Notes: generated by a model from the letters alone, not told the origin. Positions 23,587 to 31,268 are shown, numbered from the stretch's first letter. The stretch: DNA of 64,000 nucleotides from Corynebacterium sp. Marseille-P3884 (GCF_017942225.1 NZ_JAGKSD010000002.1:62001-126000); one strand, 5' to 3'. Translations and numbers: made by a program.

Positions 23587-24048
23587 CTACTGCGACTCAT
23601 CTCTCCTCACAGCCCGCAAGGCAGTCAGTAGTTCCTCAACGTGGCGTGAGAGGTCGATCAATTCCCCTTTCCCCATCTTCCCTCCAACTGCATTCGCCCA
23701 CTTGTGCTGACGCGGCCGGAGTGCTGCGAGGGCAGCTTTGCCTACAGGAGTGAGCGCAAGCAGTTGCGATCGTTTATGGGTTGGGTTCCGCTGCCACTGG
23801 GCCGTTCCGGCTTCGACGGCAACGTCGGCCAGTCTTTGTACACTTTGACGTGCATTTCCTAACCGACGGGCGATCTCCGCGACCGTCAATGGTTCGTTGA
23901 TAATCAAGCCCAGAACCTTCCACATCGCTGGCGACAACCTCGTACCGTTCGTGATGGACGTTGCTGCGTCCTCCAGTTCCGCAGCGACCTCGAAGAGGGG
24001 CAGGACCAGGTCTGTGAGCGTGTCCCCCTCAGGCGTTCTGCCAGGCAT
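23587..24048 (-). CDS. MarR-family transcriptional regulator
   Basis: 153 residues from ATG at 24048, inside the last 20 bp of the DJ-1 gene. A winged helix is visible: SPAMWKVLGLIINEPLTVAEIARRL, recognition helix RQSVQRLADVAVEAG, wing NPTHKRSQLLALT, and a C-terminal dimer helix. It is translated after the DJ-1 gene on the same transcript and probably controls it: a perfect 6-4-6 palindrome (24647-24662) covers the promoter. The ligand is unknown. The pair separates pheS from the rRNA methyltransferase gene, so it looks like an accessory insertion. Confidence 0.88.
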   Translation of the reverse strand: MPGRTPEGDTLTDLVLPLFEVAAELEDAATSITNGTRLSPAMWKVLGLIINEPLTVAEIARRLGNARQSVQRLADVAVEAGTAQWQRNPTHKRSQLLALTPVGKAALAALRPRQHKWANAVGGKMGKGELIDLSRHVEELLTALRAVRRDESQ

Positions 24049-24643
24049 CCATAAACTCCGGGAATGTCTCAGGATCGCCCAAGTAAAGCTTCTCCCATAA
24101 GTCGATGAGCTCAGCGGAGAGCAGATCAATCTCGCGTAGAACAGCGGCGGTAAACTGTACCGGGTAAATGCCGGACGCTGTGATCACTTCCCTATCGCTT
24201 ACCACAGGCGCATCCAAGTAGTTGTCGGCCCCTAGATAACCGGTCCCGACCAGAAATTCTGGCGCATTGGAGGTGTGCTGGCGATGATCAAGCACTCCAG
24301 CCCGCGCAAGTGCGAGCGTTCCGCCGCAAATGGCGGCAATTGGAACTCTGCGCCGTTCGCACTCACGGACTATCTCTAGCAGCGGCTCATGGCCCGAACT
24401 ATAAGTGTCCCCTCCCGGGATGACAAGGATACTTAACTGGTCAAGGTCAAGTTCCTCGAGATCGACATCTGGCTTGAGAGGCAGGCCGCCGAGAGTGTGA
24501 GCGGGTTCCACTCCATCTCCGACGAATCGGATCTCGCCGATCCCCGGTTTCGCTTGCCGGGCCCTAGCGACAAGTGTTGTGAGGTAGGAAAACTCCCAGT
24601 CGGCCATGGTGTCAGTGGCGTAACAAGCTAGCAACTTAGTCAT
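24029..24643 (-). CDS. DJ-1/PfpI-family protein
   Basis: 204 residues from ATG at 24643; a longer frame to 24694 would run through the operator palindrome and is rejected. Class-I-glutaminase-like fold: LSILVIPGGDTY, nucleophile elbow AAICGGTLALARAG with the conserved Cys, then a TASGIYPVQF block. Family members act as glyoxalases, chaperones or amidases; the specific role is not visible. Coupled to the downstream MarR gene by a 20-bp overlap. Confidence 0.88.
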   Translation of the reverse strand: MTKLLACYATDTMADWEFSYLTTLVARARQAKPGIGEIRFVGDGVEPAHTLGGLPLKPDVDLEELDLDQLSILVIPGGDTYSSGHEPLLEIVRECERRRVPIAAICGGTLALARAGVLDHRQHTSNAPEFLVGTGYLGADNYLDAPVVSDREVITASGIYPVQFTAAVLREIDLLSAELIDLWEKLYLGDPETFPEFMDAWQNA

Positions 24644-24646
24644 ATT

Positions 24647-24662
24647 TGACAGCATACTGTCA
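24647..24662 (-). promoter_or_regulatory. MarR-type operator over the DJ-1/MarR promoter
   Basis: Perfect inverted repeat TGACAG-CATA-CTGTCA. On the minus strand its centre supplies TATGCT, a good -10, ending 8 bp before the DJ-1 ATG at 24643, so the transcript would be leaderless and the operator would block RNA polymerase directly. The adjacent divergon-encoded MarR protein is the obvious candidate ligand-responsive repressor (inference). Confidence 0.6.
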
Positions 24663-24710
24663 TTTTTGTCCCGGGCGCTAGCCCCCTTACACAAGAGCGA
24701 CGATCAGGGT

Positions 24711-25520
24711 TTAGTCCCCCAGCGCCTTCACCGACTCCCACAGGCAGATCGATGCGGCGGTGGACAGGTTCAGCGATTCGGCGGAGCCCTGGATCGGGAT
24801 CGAAACGGTGTGGTCGGCTGCCTCAAGCACGTCCTCGGGCAGTCCGTGGGCTTCGTTGCCGAACAGCCACGCGGTGGGCTGGTTCAGCGCATCACCGGAA
24901 TCGGCAAGGTTCACCTCGCCGTGCATGGTGGTCGCGAACGTCGATAAGCCTGCTGCCCGCAGTTGGCCGAGCACTCCCTTGATGTCGCGCTCCCGGGCAA
25001 CCGGCACATGAAAGAGCGAACCAGCCGAGGATCGCACAACCTTCGGAGACTCCGGGTCGACGGTATCGCCGGCGAAGACGACAGCATCGGCGCCCAGCGC
25101 GTCCACGAGCCGAATGATCGTGCCAGCGTTGCCCGGGTCGTTCGTCTCCACGCACACCGCGACAAGCTTCGGGCGTCCCTTCAAAATCGCGCCGAGCGTC
25201 CACGTCACAGGCTTGCACACCGCGAAAATCCCCGTCGTGTGCACCGTGTCCGTCAGCGTCTGCGCGGCCTTGTCCGTGATCGCGTGCGTGAACACATCCA
25301 TGTATCCCGCCGCCGTCACCACGTCCGCGAAACGGTCCGCCGCCGCCTCCGTCACGAACAAATCCGTCGCAGCACCCGTCGCCACAGCCGCTTCGACGGA
25401 GTTCTCCCCTTCCGCCAAAAAAGCTTTCGCTTTACGACGCCCAGCCGCCCTATTCAACTTCCCCGCGTTGACCACCCGAGGAGTGCGTTCAGTGAAAGGC
25501 TGAGAGAAATCGAGGCTCAT
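24711..25520 (-). CDS. TrmH/SpoU-family RNA 2'-O-methyltransferase
   Basis: 269 residues from ATG at 25520. An N-terminal substrate-binding domain (RRKAKAFLAEGENSVEAAVATG) precedes the SPOUT knot: ETNDPGNAGTIIRLVDALGADAVVF (motif 1), WLFGNEAHGLPEDVL (motif 2) and VSIPIQGSAESLNLSTAASICLWE (motif 3). Methylates a ribose in 23S rRNA or tRNA; the position cannot be told. TATACGCT 9 bp before the ATG suggests a leaderless transcript, divergent from the histidine kinase gene. Confidence 0.93.
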   Translation of the reverse strand: MSLDFSQPFTERTPRVVNAGKLNRAAGRRKAKAFLAEGENSVEAAVATGAATDLFVTEAAADRFADVVTAAGYMDVFTHAITDKAAQTLTDTVHTTGIFAVCKPVTWTLGAILKGRPKLVAVCVETNDPGNAGTIIRLVDALGADAVVFAGDTVDPESPKVVRSSAGSLFHVPVARERDIKGVLGQLRAAGLSTFATTMHGEVNLADSGDALNQPTAWLFGNEAHGLPEDVLEAADHTVSIPIQGSAESLNLSTAASICLWESVKALGD

Positions 25521-25570
25521 GCTGACCCAGCGTATAAGCAGCATCACGCAAGCGCTATTACGCTATCCGT

Positions 25571-26737
25571 GTGACATCGTTGCGCCAGTGGATCAAGGCG
25601 TTCCCCGAGTCGCCGGCACCACGCCGGTGGTTTTTCGCGGGGAGCGCCCTTGTCGTGTGCGCTGTTCTCGCAGTTTTGGGACTCCTCCTGGCCGGTGCCC
25701 CTGTAGAAGCCAGCGCCACAGCTCTCCGGGTAGGAGTTCTCGTCATTGCGGTGTGCACACTAATTAGCCCACTTCCTTCTACCATTGCGTTTGCTGTTTT
25801 ATTGCAGGTTGCGGCAACAAATACAGAGTTGCAAAGCCCAGTAGTCTTTTTCGGCACACTCGCCGTGGCAACGAACCTTTCTCTCTGTTTGAGTCCTGCG
25901 GCCAGCGGACTATGCGCAGTTGCCCTTTGGTATCTCGCGCTCACACGAGTGAGCGCTGGGGAATTTATCCCCGATGATGTTGAACCCAGTGCGATCCTTG
26001 GTGCTTTCATCATCGTGGTGTGGACTGGCGGACTAGTCATCCGCGAAACCTTGATCAACAAAAGAAGAGACTCGGAGAAATTTCAGCAGCAGATTGAGGA
26101 CGAGCGCGACCGTGCAGTTAAAGCACTCCACGGATCCGTCGCTGCGTCGCTCACCTCCGTGGTTCTTCGCAGCGAGTCAATGGCAATGAACGCACCGGAA
26201 AACTCCCGGCAGGATTCTCTCCTTATCGCCGAAGACGCGCGCCGAGCCATGCGCGAAGTCCGAGAACTGATCCGTTTCATGCGAACCAACGACGAATCTG
26301 AATTCGCATCGGATGATTATCAAGGCTCGTCGGACCTGCTCAATCACCTTTTGATTATCGTCGGCAAGATTCGCAGCCACGGATTCTCCGTCATCGAGTC
26401 CGGAATCAACGAGGCTGTCCTATCAGGAATTCAGATCCAAAATGGTTACGCCGTATTCAGAGAGTTGCAGACGAACATCCTGAAGTATGCTGACCAAACC
26501 AAACCAATCATCGTTGCTGCTGTTCGCGACGAAGAAGTCGTGACCATTGCGATCCAGAACACCGTCGCCGATTATGCACCAGATGTGGCCATGACAACAG
26601 AGATCGGTCTCACTGAAGCAGTTAAACTGGTAAAGCGGGACGGCGGAACCTTGTCCTTCTCCAAGGTCGACTCCACCTGGAGAAGCGAGCTCACGTTCCC
26701 TCTCGCAAAACGCGGCAACAGCAAGGAACGAAAGTAG
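25571..26737 (+). CDS. Membrane sensor histidine kinase (NarL/DesK type, degenerate ATPase boxes)
   Basis: 388 residues from GTG at 25571, 7 bp after a TACGCT -10, so probably leaderless. Residues about 20-160 hold five or six membrane helices with almost no extracellular loop, a sensor layout seen for peptide or envelope signals. The dimerisation helix has H187 in ERDRAVKALHGSVAASL, where the usual HD of HisKA_3 kinases is HG. The ATP-binding domain keeps the N-box (FRELQTNILKYAD), but the glycine-rich G boxes are poor (MTTEIGLTEAVKLVKRDGG). Base composition is more AT-rich than the neighbours. The response regulator gene follows after the peptide gene. Confidence 0.85.
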   Translation: MTSLRQWIKAFPESPAPRRWFFAGSALVVCAVLAVLGLLLAGAPVEASATALRVGVLVIAVCTLISPLPSTIAFAVLLQVAATNTELQSPVVFFGTLAVATNLSLCLSPAASGLCAVALWYLALTRVSAGEFIPDDVEPSAILGAFIIVVWTGGLVIRETLINKRRDSEKFQQQIEDERDRAVKALHGSVAASLTSVVLRSESMAMNAPENSRQDSLLIAEDARRAMREVRELIRFMRTNDESEFASDDYQGSSDLLNHLLIIVGKIRSHGFSVIESGINEAVLSGIQIQNGYAVFRELQTNILKYADQTKPIIVAAVRDEEVVTIAIQNTVADYAPDVAMTTEIGLTEAVKLVKRDGGTLSFSKVDSTWRSELTFPLAKRGNSKERK

Positions 26738-26771
26738 ATTTCACCAGGTCGCACTAGTGTACTTTCGTACC
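26725..26771. repeat. Inverted repeat pair 1 between kinase and peptide genes
   Basis: GGAACGAAAG (26725-26734) and CTTTCGTACC (26762-26771) form an inverted repeat with one mismatch and a 27-bp gap; two more bases (TA/TA) extend the arms inward. The left arm overlaps the last codons of the kinase gene. The gap contains CAGGTCGC, which is also found in repeat pair 2. It lies 27 bp upstream of the candidate -35 of the peptide gene, fitting an activator site; an RNA hairpin that ends the kinase transcript (followed by GTCTTTTCG) is the alternative. Confidence 0.65.
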
Positions 26772-26798
26772 GTCTTTTCGAATCATCGCCTAAAAGCT

Positions 26799-26826
26799 TG
26801 TTCTCAGCTTCTTACGGATTCATAAT
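26799..26826 (+). promoter_or_regulatory. Candidate promoter of the secreted peptide gene
   Basis: TTGTTC (26799-26804), 16-bp spacer, CATAAT (26821-26826). Predicted transcript start near 26833, giving a leader of about 52 nt before the ribosome site AAAGGAAA and ATG at 26885. Confidence 0.5.
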
Positions 26827-26884
26827 CGTTGGAGCTACTAGAAGTACTTTTTCTACCTCTGCCATTTCTCCGAAAGGAAACATC

Positions 26885-27115
26885 ATGAAGAAGATCTCCG
26901 CGCTTACTGCGTCTGTCCTCGCCACCGCTGCTCTCATCCTTGCGCCGTCCGCACATGCGGAAGAGACCGCGCCTATCACGTCGGAGCAGATTCAGGCAGA
27001 TAACGCCGCCGTCGAGGGCGAGTCCGATGCCCCGGCTCTCTCCTTCTACACCGGCGCAATGGGCGACATGCTGAATTGCGGTGGCTACATCGGTCGACTG
27101 TGGTGCAAGAAGTAG
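26885..27115 (+). CDS. Small secreted peptide precursor with C-terminal Cys loop
   Basis: 76 residues from ATG at 26885 (ribosome site AAAGGAAA five bases upstream); the longer frame to 26798 has no ribosome site and would run through the promoter. A clear Sec signal peptide (MKKISALTASVLATAAL...) ends at AHA, cleavage expected after residue 25. The mature part is about 51 residues: an acidic Glu/Ala/Asp-rich propeptide-like stretch, then a hydrophobic tail with CGGYIGRLWC at residues 65-74, i.e. C-X8-C followed by KK. One disulfide ring is likely. No known family is recognised. Position between a histidine kinase and its response regulator suggests a signal peptide or sensor accessory (inference). 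Confidence 0.8.
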   Translation: MKKISALTASVLATAALILAPSAHAEETAPITSEQIQADNAAVEGESDAPALSFYTGAMGDMLNCGGYIGRLWCKK

Positions 27116-27156
27116 TTCGAAGTAGATCTTCATCTTTGATTTTTCTTTAGGTTTTC

Positions 27157-27825
27157 ATGAGCAGCGGTATCGACAAGCACATCCGAGTCTTCCTCGTCGA
27201 CGACGACCCGCTCGTGCGCGATGTCCTGAACCGCTACCTCACTTCTGCTGACGGCATCGATGTCGTCGGCACAGCATCGAGTGGCCCGGAGGCCCTCGAG
27301 CTCATCGACCCAGAGGAGATCGACCTCGTTCTCTCGGATGTCTACATGCCCGAGATGGACGGGCCGACCCTGCTCGGTCGCCTCAATCAACTTCCGAAGA
27401 CGCCGGCCTTTCTCGCGATCACCTCGCTGGAGAACGACCGGAAGATGCTCGATGTTCTGGCCCAGGGTGGGCGCGGATACATCCTGAAGAGCCAGCCGCC
27501 GGAAGAGATCGTTCTTTCTGTGCGCCAAGCCGTCACCGGCGGAACAGTCGTGTCCCCCGCCGCGATGACGAAACTCGTGCGCTATATCTCTCCCGAAGAG
27601 ACGCCCGTCGAATCCGCACCACAACAGCGGACCTACCCCGACGGCATCACCGACGGTGAAATCGATGTCTTGGAGCTCCTCTGCGAAGGGTTGAGCAATT
27701 CCGATATCGCACGCCGTCTCAACTACTCCGAGTCGACGGTGAAAAAGCACGTTTCGCATTTGCTCACTCTCTACGGAGTGTCATCGCGTCTCGATCTCGT
27801 CGTGCACGTTCTCGGCGGCAAATAA
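27157..27825 (+). CDS. NarL/FixJ-family response regulator
   Basis: 222 residues. Receiver domain with acidic pocket VFLVDDDPLV, phosphoacceptor D61 in DLVLSDVYMPEMDG, switch Thr in ITSLEN and Lys in YILKS. A linker precedes the LuxR-type HTH (about 160-215: GITDGEIDVLELLCEGLSNSDIARRL, SESTVKKHVSHLL). It is the natural partner of the upstream kinase. The ATG at 27157 has only a weak ribosome site (TTTAGG). Likely target sites are the GGAACGAAAG pairs at 26725-26771 and 27860-27906. Confidence 0.93.
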   Translation: MSSGIDKHIRVFLVDDDPLVRDVLNRYLTSADGIDVVGTASSGPEALELIDPEEIDLVLSDVYMPEMDGPTLLGRLNQLPKTPAFLAITSLENDRKMLDVLAQGGRGYILKSQPPEEIVLSVRQAVTGGTVVSPAAMTKLVRYISPEETPVESAPQQRTYPDGITDGEIDVLELLCEGLSNSDIARRLNYSESTVKKHVSHLLTLYGVSSRLDLVVHVLGGK

Positions 27826-27859
27826 CTCACCCGCATTCACGGGCCGACTTCTACTTACA

Positions 27860-27906
27860 CTTTCGTTCCTTTCCGCAGGTCGCTCTGCAGCCGCGCGGAA
27901 CGAAAG
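27860..27906. repeat. Inverted repeat pair 2 upstream of the secreted protein gene
   Basis: CTTTCGTTCC (27860-27869) and GGAACGAAAG (27897-27906) are perfect inverted copies with a 27-bp gap, the same arm sequence and gap as pair 1 but with the arms facing the other way. A second inverted pair is interleaved: GCAGGTC (27875-27881) and GACCTGC (27912-27918), each 5 bp after an arm. The pair lies between the response regulator stop and the candidate promoter of the secreted protein. Confidence 0.7.
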
Positions 27907-27948
27907 TCTCTGACCTGCAAACTTAGGTACCAAGAGGCTTGTTTTTCC

Positions 27949-27977
27949 TTGTTTGTGCTCTGTGCACGGCTTAGGTT
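27949..27977 (+). promoter_or_regulatory. Candidate promoter of the large secreted protein gene
   Basis: TTGTTT (27949-27954), 17-bp spacer, TAGGTT (27972-27977), a typical corynebacterial TAnnnT -10. The predicted start near 27984 gives a leader of about 97 nt. Confidence 0.5.
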
Positions 27978-28019
27978 GAACGTCATCAGCGTCCAACCGA
28001 TCACTGACAACGATCACAG

Positions 28020-28036
28020 CCGGGGGACCACCCCGG
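28020..28036 (+). promoter_or_regulatory. GC-rich hairpin in the 5' leader of the secreted protein mRNA
   Basis: CCGGGG-GACCA-CCCCGG can form a 6-bp all-GC stem with a 5-nt loop, 45 nt before the ATG. Such leader stems often stabilise abundant messages, fitting the strong codon bias of the gene; the role is inferred. Confidence 0.4.
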
Positions 28037-28080
28037 TACGCGCTGCCGAAGTATTCAACACGAGAAAGGAAGAACCTGTC

Positions 28081-29562
28081 ATGGCCCGCTACACCCGCCG
28101 TGCAGCTGCTGCCGCACTCGCAGCACTGATGACCGCAACCGCCGCTGCAAACCCCGCAACCGCTGCAACCCTCGAAGAGTCCGCCCCGGAGACCCCGGCA
28201 ACCAACGCCAAGCTGCCGATCATCCACACCTACCGTGGCAGCGACCACCTCAAGGCAAACGTCCTCAACCCGCGCCCGGTCTGCAACTCCACCGAGGACT
28301 ACCGCACCGTCGTCTACAAGGTGACCGACAACTTCCTGCCGGTTGGCACCATCTCCACCACCAACCTGTCCGACAAGGACATCCCGCTGCAGCAGGAGCT
28401 GTCCCGCACCCAGAACATCTCCGCAAGCATCAACGGCTCCAAGACCGAGACCCTCGAGCTCGGCGGCCAGGCTTCCAAGAAGGGCATGCAGGGCAGCATC
28501 GGCTACTCCCTCGCTAAGTCCCTCGGCTGGGATGTCTCCGGTTCCCTGAGCTGGACCGTCGGCCAGCAGATCGGCCCGTACGACGTCCCGGCTGGCAACA
28601 CCGGCGAGGCATCCTACGGTTTCCGCACCGTCACCATGACCGGCACCCAGCAGCGTTGCAAGCCGAACGGCACCTGGGCTACCCCGACCGCTTGGGTCGC
28701 CAACATGCCGGTCAAGAACGAAGTCCGCGTCAAGAACTACGACACCCCGGCTGATTCCTGGGCACCGAACAAGGGCGCACAGGTCACCGAGCCGGTCGAC
28801 AACCCGAACCCGGCATACCACTCCGACGTGGAGAAGATGAACGAGGGCGAGACGCTCGACGACGTCAACAAGGTCAAGGACAACGACTCCGAGGACGTCA
28901 CCAACAAGAAGATCGACGTGAACGCTCCGAAGCCGGAGGCTGACAAGGACGCTAAGGCTGACAAGGACGCTAAGGCTGACAAGGAGAACAAGAACGCCAA
29001 GGCGGACAAGGACACTACCGTCGAGGCTGTCGCCGACGCTGAGACCAAGAAGGTCGAGGACTCCAACAAGCCGGCAGCTGATGCCCAGAAGCTCGACATC
29101 GAGCCGTACTTCACCACCTCCAGCTCCAAGGCTGAGGGCTTCGCAGGCTCCGTCGCTCTGCGCGCTAAGAACGTCGGCACCGACCGCTACTGGGGCGAGT
29201 TCCCGGCGATCACCTTCCGTGTCGAGGTCCGCACCGAGGACGGCCCGAAGGGCGTCGACCGCCTGATCACCACCACCAAGGCTAACGGCGCTCACATCCG
29301 CGACATGGGCTACAACCACGACAAGGGCGTGCGCACCTTCGAGGTCACCCTGTCCAACCCGGTCAACGCTGGTGACGACGTCCTGCTCGGCGCCTTCTCC
29401 TTCGGCGACGGCAACACCAAGGAAGGCCGCCTGTCCAACTACATGACGGTCACCCAGACCGGTCGTCTCGCCGGCGACAACTCCACCGGCAACGACCAGA
29501 ACGTTGACTCCCGCAAGGCCACCGTCAACGACTTCGGCAAGCCGCACAACGGCCTGTTCTAA
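28081..29562 (+). CDS. Large secreted protein, two beta-rich domains joined by a Lys/Asp repeat linker
   Basis: 493 residues from ATG at 28081 (ribosome site AAAGGAAG). The signal peptide is residues 1-29 (ends PATAA). Residues about 40-225 are polar, Ser/Thr/Gly-rich with alternating hydrophobic positions (ISASINGSKTETLELGG, SLGWDVSGSLSWTVG, YDVPAGNTGEASYGFRTV), resembling the layout of aerolysin/ETX-MTX2-type beta-pore-forming proteins; the only cysteines are C68 and C193. Residues about 285-335 are a charged linker with DKDAKA repeats. Residues 336-480 form a second beta domain. There is no sortase motif or anchor. Codon use is extremely biased to C-ending codons and AAG, typical of very abundant proteins. 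Pore formation is only a hypothesis. Confidence 0.85.
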   Translation: MARYTRRAAAAALAALMTATAAANPATAATLEESAPETPATNAKLPIIHTYRGSDHLKANVLNPRPVCNSTEDYRTVVYKVTDNFLPVGTISTTNLSDKDIPLQQELSRTQNISASINGSKTETLELGGQASKKGMQGSIGYSLAKSLGWDVSGSLSWTVGQQIGPYDVPAGNTGEASYGFRTVTMTGTQQRCKPNGTWATPTAWVANMPVKNEVRVKNYDTPADSWAPNKGAQVTEPVDNPNPAYHSDVEKMNEGETLDDVNKVKDNDSEDVTNKKIDVNAPKPEADKDAKADKDAKADKENKNAKADKDTTVEAVADAETKKVEDSNKPAADAQKLDIEPYFTTSSSKAEGFAGSVALRAKNVGTDRYWGEFPAITFRVEVRTEDGPKGVDRLITTTKANGAHIRDMGYNHDKGVRTFEVTLSNPVNAGDDVLLGAFSFGDGNTKEGRLSNYMTVTQTGRLAGDNSTGNDQNVDSRKATVNDFGKPHNGLF

Positions 29563-29604
29563 GGCGCTGATCTAAGGGGAGCTCCACCCCGCGAAGATTG
29601 CTTC

Positions 29605-29640
29605 AACCTGTCCGCACGCACTGCGTGTGGGCAGGTTTTC
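29605..29640 (+). terminator. Rho-independent terminator after the secreted protein gene
   Basis: A 15-bp stem (AACCTGTCCGCACGC paired with GCGTGTGGGCAGGTT, two wobbles, 3-nt loop) followed by TTTTC, 43 bp after the stop codon. Confidence 0.85.
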
Positions 29641-29653
29641 GCGTTATTGATGG

Positions 29654-30733
29654 CTAGTCGTCCGCTACGGGAGTCCGGTCCAAAATCTCGGCGATGGCCG
29701 TAGCGGGCACGACTGTCTTTTTCGCGTCTAAGTGGATGAGCTCGCCCATGGCTTCTGTCCATTCCGCAACTACGACCCGGTGGCCCTTCATCGTCGTTTC
29801 AATCAGGCCTCCGTCGACATTTCCTCCGGCGACAATCACGAGCACAAAAGCGATGTCCCCATCGTTGACGAACCGCGCCGCTTCCGCCAGAGCATTGATC
29901 GAGCGGTGGCGGGACAGCTCCTTCAGACCGAGGTTGTGATCCACAAACGTGCCCTGCTGCGTCACACTCAAAGTGCCGTTCCAATATTTAATGTCCGCGA
30001 CGACGACTCCGCCACGGGTGGAGATAATCTCGCCCACCTGAAGGGATTTCTCCTTCTCGGCTTGCTCGATCAGAGAGCCCAGAAAACGGTTCCTTTCCCG
30101 CGCCTGAGGAGTAGAGAAATCCAAACCGGAGAAGATGACCGGTTTGACCGCCCGCAATTCATTTTCCCGCACCCGCGTCAACGAAGAGCTTTTCCCCGGG
30201 CGGATATCGACATCGTGGGCAATCTGCACCTCGAATGGAAGCGCATTCTCCAGATCCAACCCGACCTGCTGTCGGCGGTAGAACGCCTCAGCGTACGTCT
30301 TCATGTGCGGGTCAGCATCAAGCCCGTTGAATGTTCCGCGCCGAGCTTGCTTCACCAGCGGACTCAATTTCTCGACGCTTTGTGCATTCCGTGCGCGCTT
30401 TTTCATCCGCCAGAATTGGAACCGCAGAATGAAGCCGAGGGCGACAATCGTGACCACAGCCATGAATCCACGAGAAAGCCAGTGCCCCCACCCGGCGTCG
30501 ACGATAAAAGCAATGAGATTCACTATCAGCGCGAAAGAAGCCCACAGCCCAAAAACGGCGAGATGGTATTTGACGTTGAAGCGCAGAGACGCTTGTGCGG
30601 CTTCAATGCGGCGCCACTTCTCGGCAGGATCCGCCGGGTCGAATCGCTCCGGATCCCGCGAGGAGGCCTGCACCGCGCGCTCAAAGAAAAACCACGCACC
30701 AGCCGACGGCGGTTTCCCTACGCGCAACGCCAT
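29654..30733 (-). CDS. Membrane protein with NERD-like (nuclease-related) domain
   Basis: 359 residues. An N-terminal cytosolic segment and two transmembrane helices (about 57-76 YHLAVFGLWASFALIVNLIAF and 86-104) precede a soluble C-terminal domain. That domain contains LGSLIEQAEKEKSLQVGEIISTRGGVVVADIKYWNGTL, where D-x-K fits the PD-(D/E)xK-like core of NERD domains. A second conserved-looking segment contains a Val/Ala-rich strand (IAFVLVIVAGGNV). Function unknown; possible nucleic-acid role at the membrane. Convergent with the secreted protein gene. Confidence 0.7.
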   Translation of the reverse strand: MALRVGKPPSAGAWFFFERAVQASSRDPERFDPADPAEKWRRIEAAQASLRFNVKYHLAVFGLWASFALIVNLIAFIVDAGWGHWLSRGFMAVVTIVALGFILRFQFWRMKKRARNAQSVEKLSPLVKQARRGTFNGLDADPHMKTYAEAFYRRQQVGLDLENALPFEVQIAHDVDIRPGKSSSLTRVRENELRAVKPVIFSGLDFSTPQARERNRFLGSLIEQAEKEKSLQVGEIISTRGGVVVADIKYWNGTLSVTQQGTFVDHNLGLKELSRHRSINALAEAARFVNDGDIAFVLVIVAGGNVDGGLIETTMKGHRVVVAEWTEAMGELIHLDAKKTVVPATAIAEILDRTPVADD

Positions 30734-30825
30734 GAGTGCCCAGTCTTTCCCGCCGCCACTTAAAAATCGCTAATCGGCCCGCCCCACGGCAGCACGCTGA
30801 GCCGAGCACAGACAATTACAGCACA

Positions 30826-30867
30826 ACGCCCCGCTGTCCCGGGGCGAAACCGGGAGCAACGGGGCGT
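30826..30867 (-). terminator. Hairpin downstream of rplT
   Basis: ACGCCCCG (30826-30833) pairs with CGGGGCGT (30860-30867), with an inner CCCGG/CCGGG stem. It lies just past the rplT stop on the minus strand; the U-tract is weak. The window-wide 11-mer (30865-30875) overlaps its outer arm. Confidence 0.5.
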
Positions 30868-30884
30868 CGATAAGCGAAAAGCTC

Positions 30885-31268
30885 TTAGGCGGCCTTCGGA
30901 GCGTTGACATCCTCCGGCAGAGCGTTCTTTGCGACCTCGCAGATAGCGGAGAACGCAGCGAAGTCGTTCACAGCCAGGTCAGCGAGGATCTTGCGGTCCA
31001 CCTCGACCTCGGCCAGCTTCAGGCCGTGGATGAGACGGTTGTAGGTGATGTCGTTCATGCGGGCAGCAGCATTGATGCGCTGGATCCACAGCTTGCGGAA
31101 CTCAGACTTGCGGGCGCGACGATCGCGGTACGCGTAGGTCTGGGAGTGCAGCCACTGCTCCTTCGCCTTGCGGTACAGGCGGGAACGCTGGCCGCGGTAG
31201 CCCTTAGCGGACTTCAGAATGTCGCGACGCTTCTTCTTGGCGTTAACTGAGCGCTTAACACGTGCCAC
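30885..31268 (-). CDS. rplT: 50S ribosomal protein L20
   Basis: 127 residues, Lys/Arg-rich, with the L20 core [41 protein letters not shown] (shown here as a pattern in shorter pieces: [30 protein letters not shown]). Assembly-initiating 23S rRNA-binding protein. Last gene of infC-rpmI-rplT. Confidence 0.98.
   Translation of the reverse strand: MARVKRSVNAKKKRRDILKSAKGYRGQRSRLYRKAKEQWLHSQTYAYRDRRARKSEFRKLWIQRINAAARMNDITYNRLIHGLKLAEVEVDRKILADLAVNDFAAFSAICEVAKNALPEDVNAPKAA

Noticed and set aside
27781..29547. Minus-strand open frame of 588 codons opposite the secreted protein gene
   Set aside because: Created by the extreme codon bias of the real gene; Leu/Val/Gly-rich low-complexity product without ribosome site.
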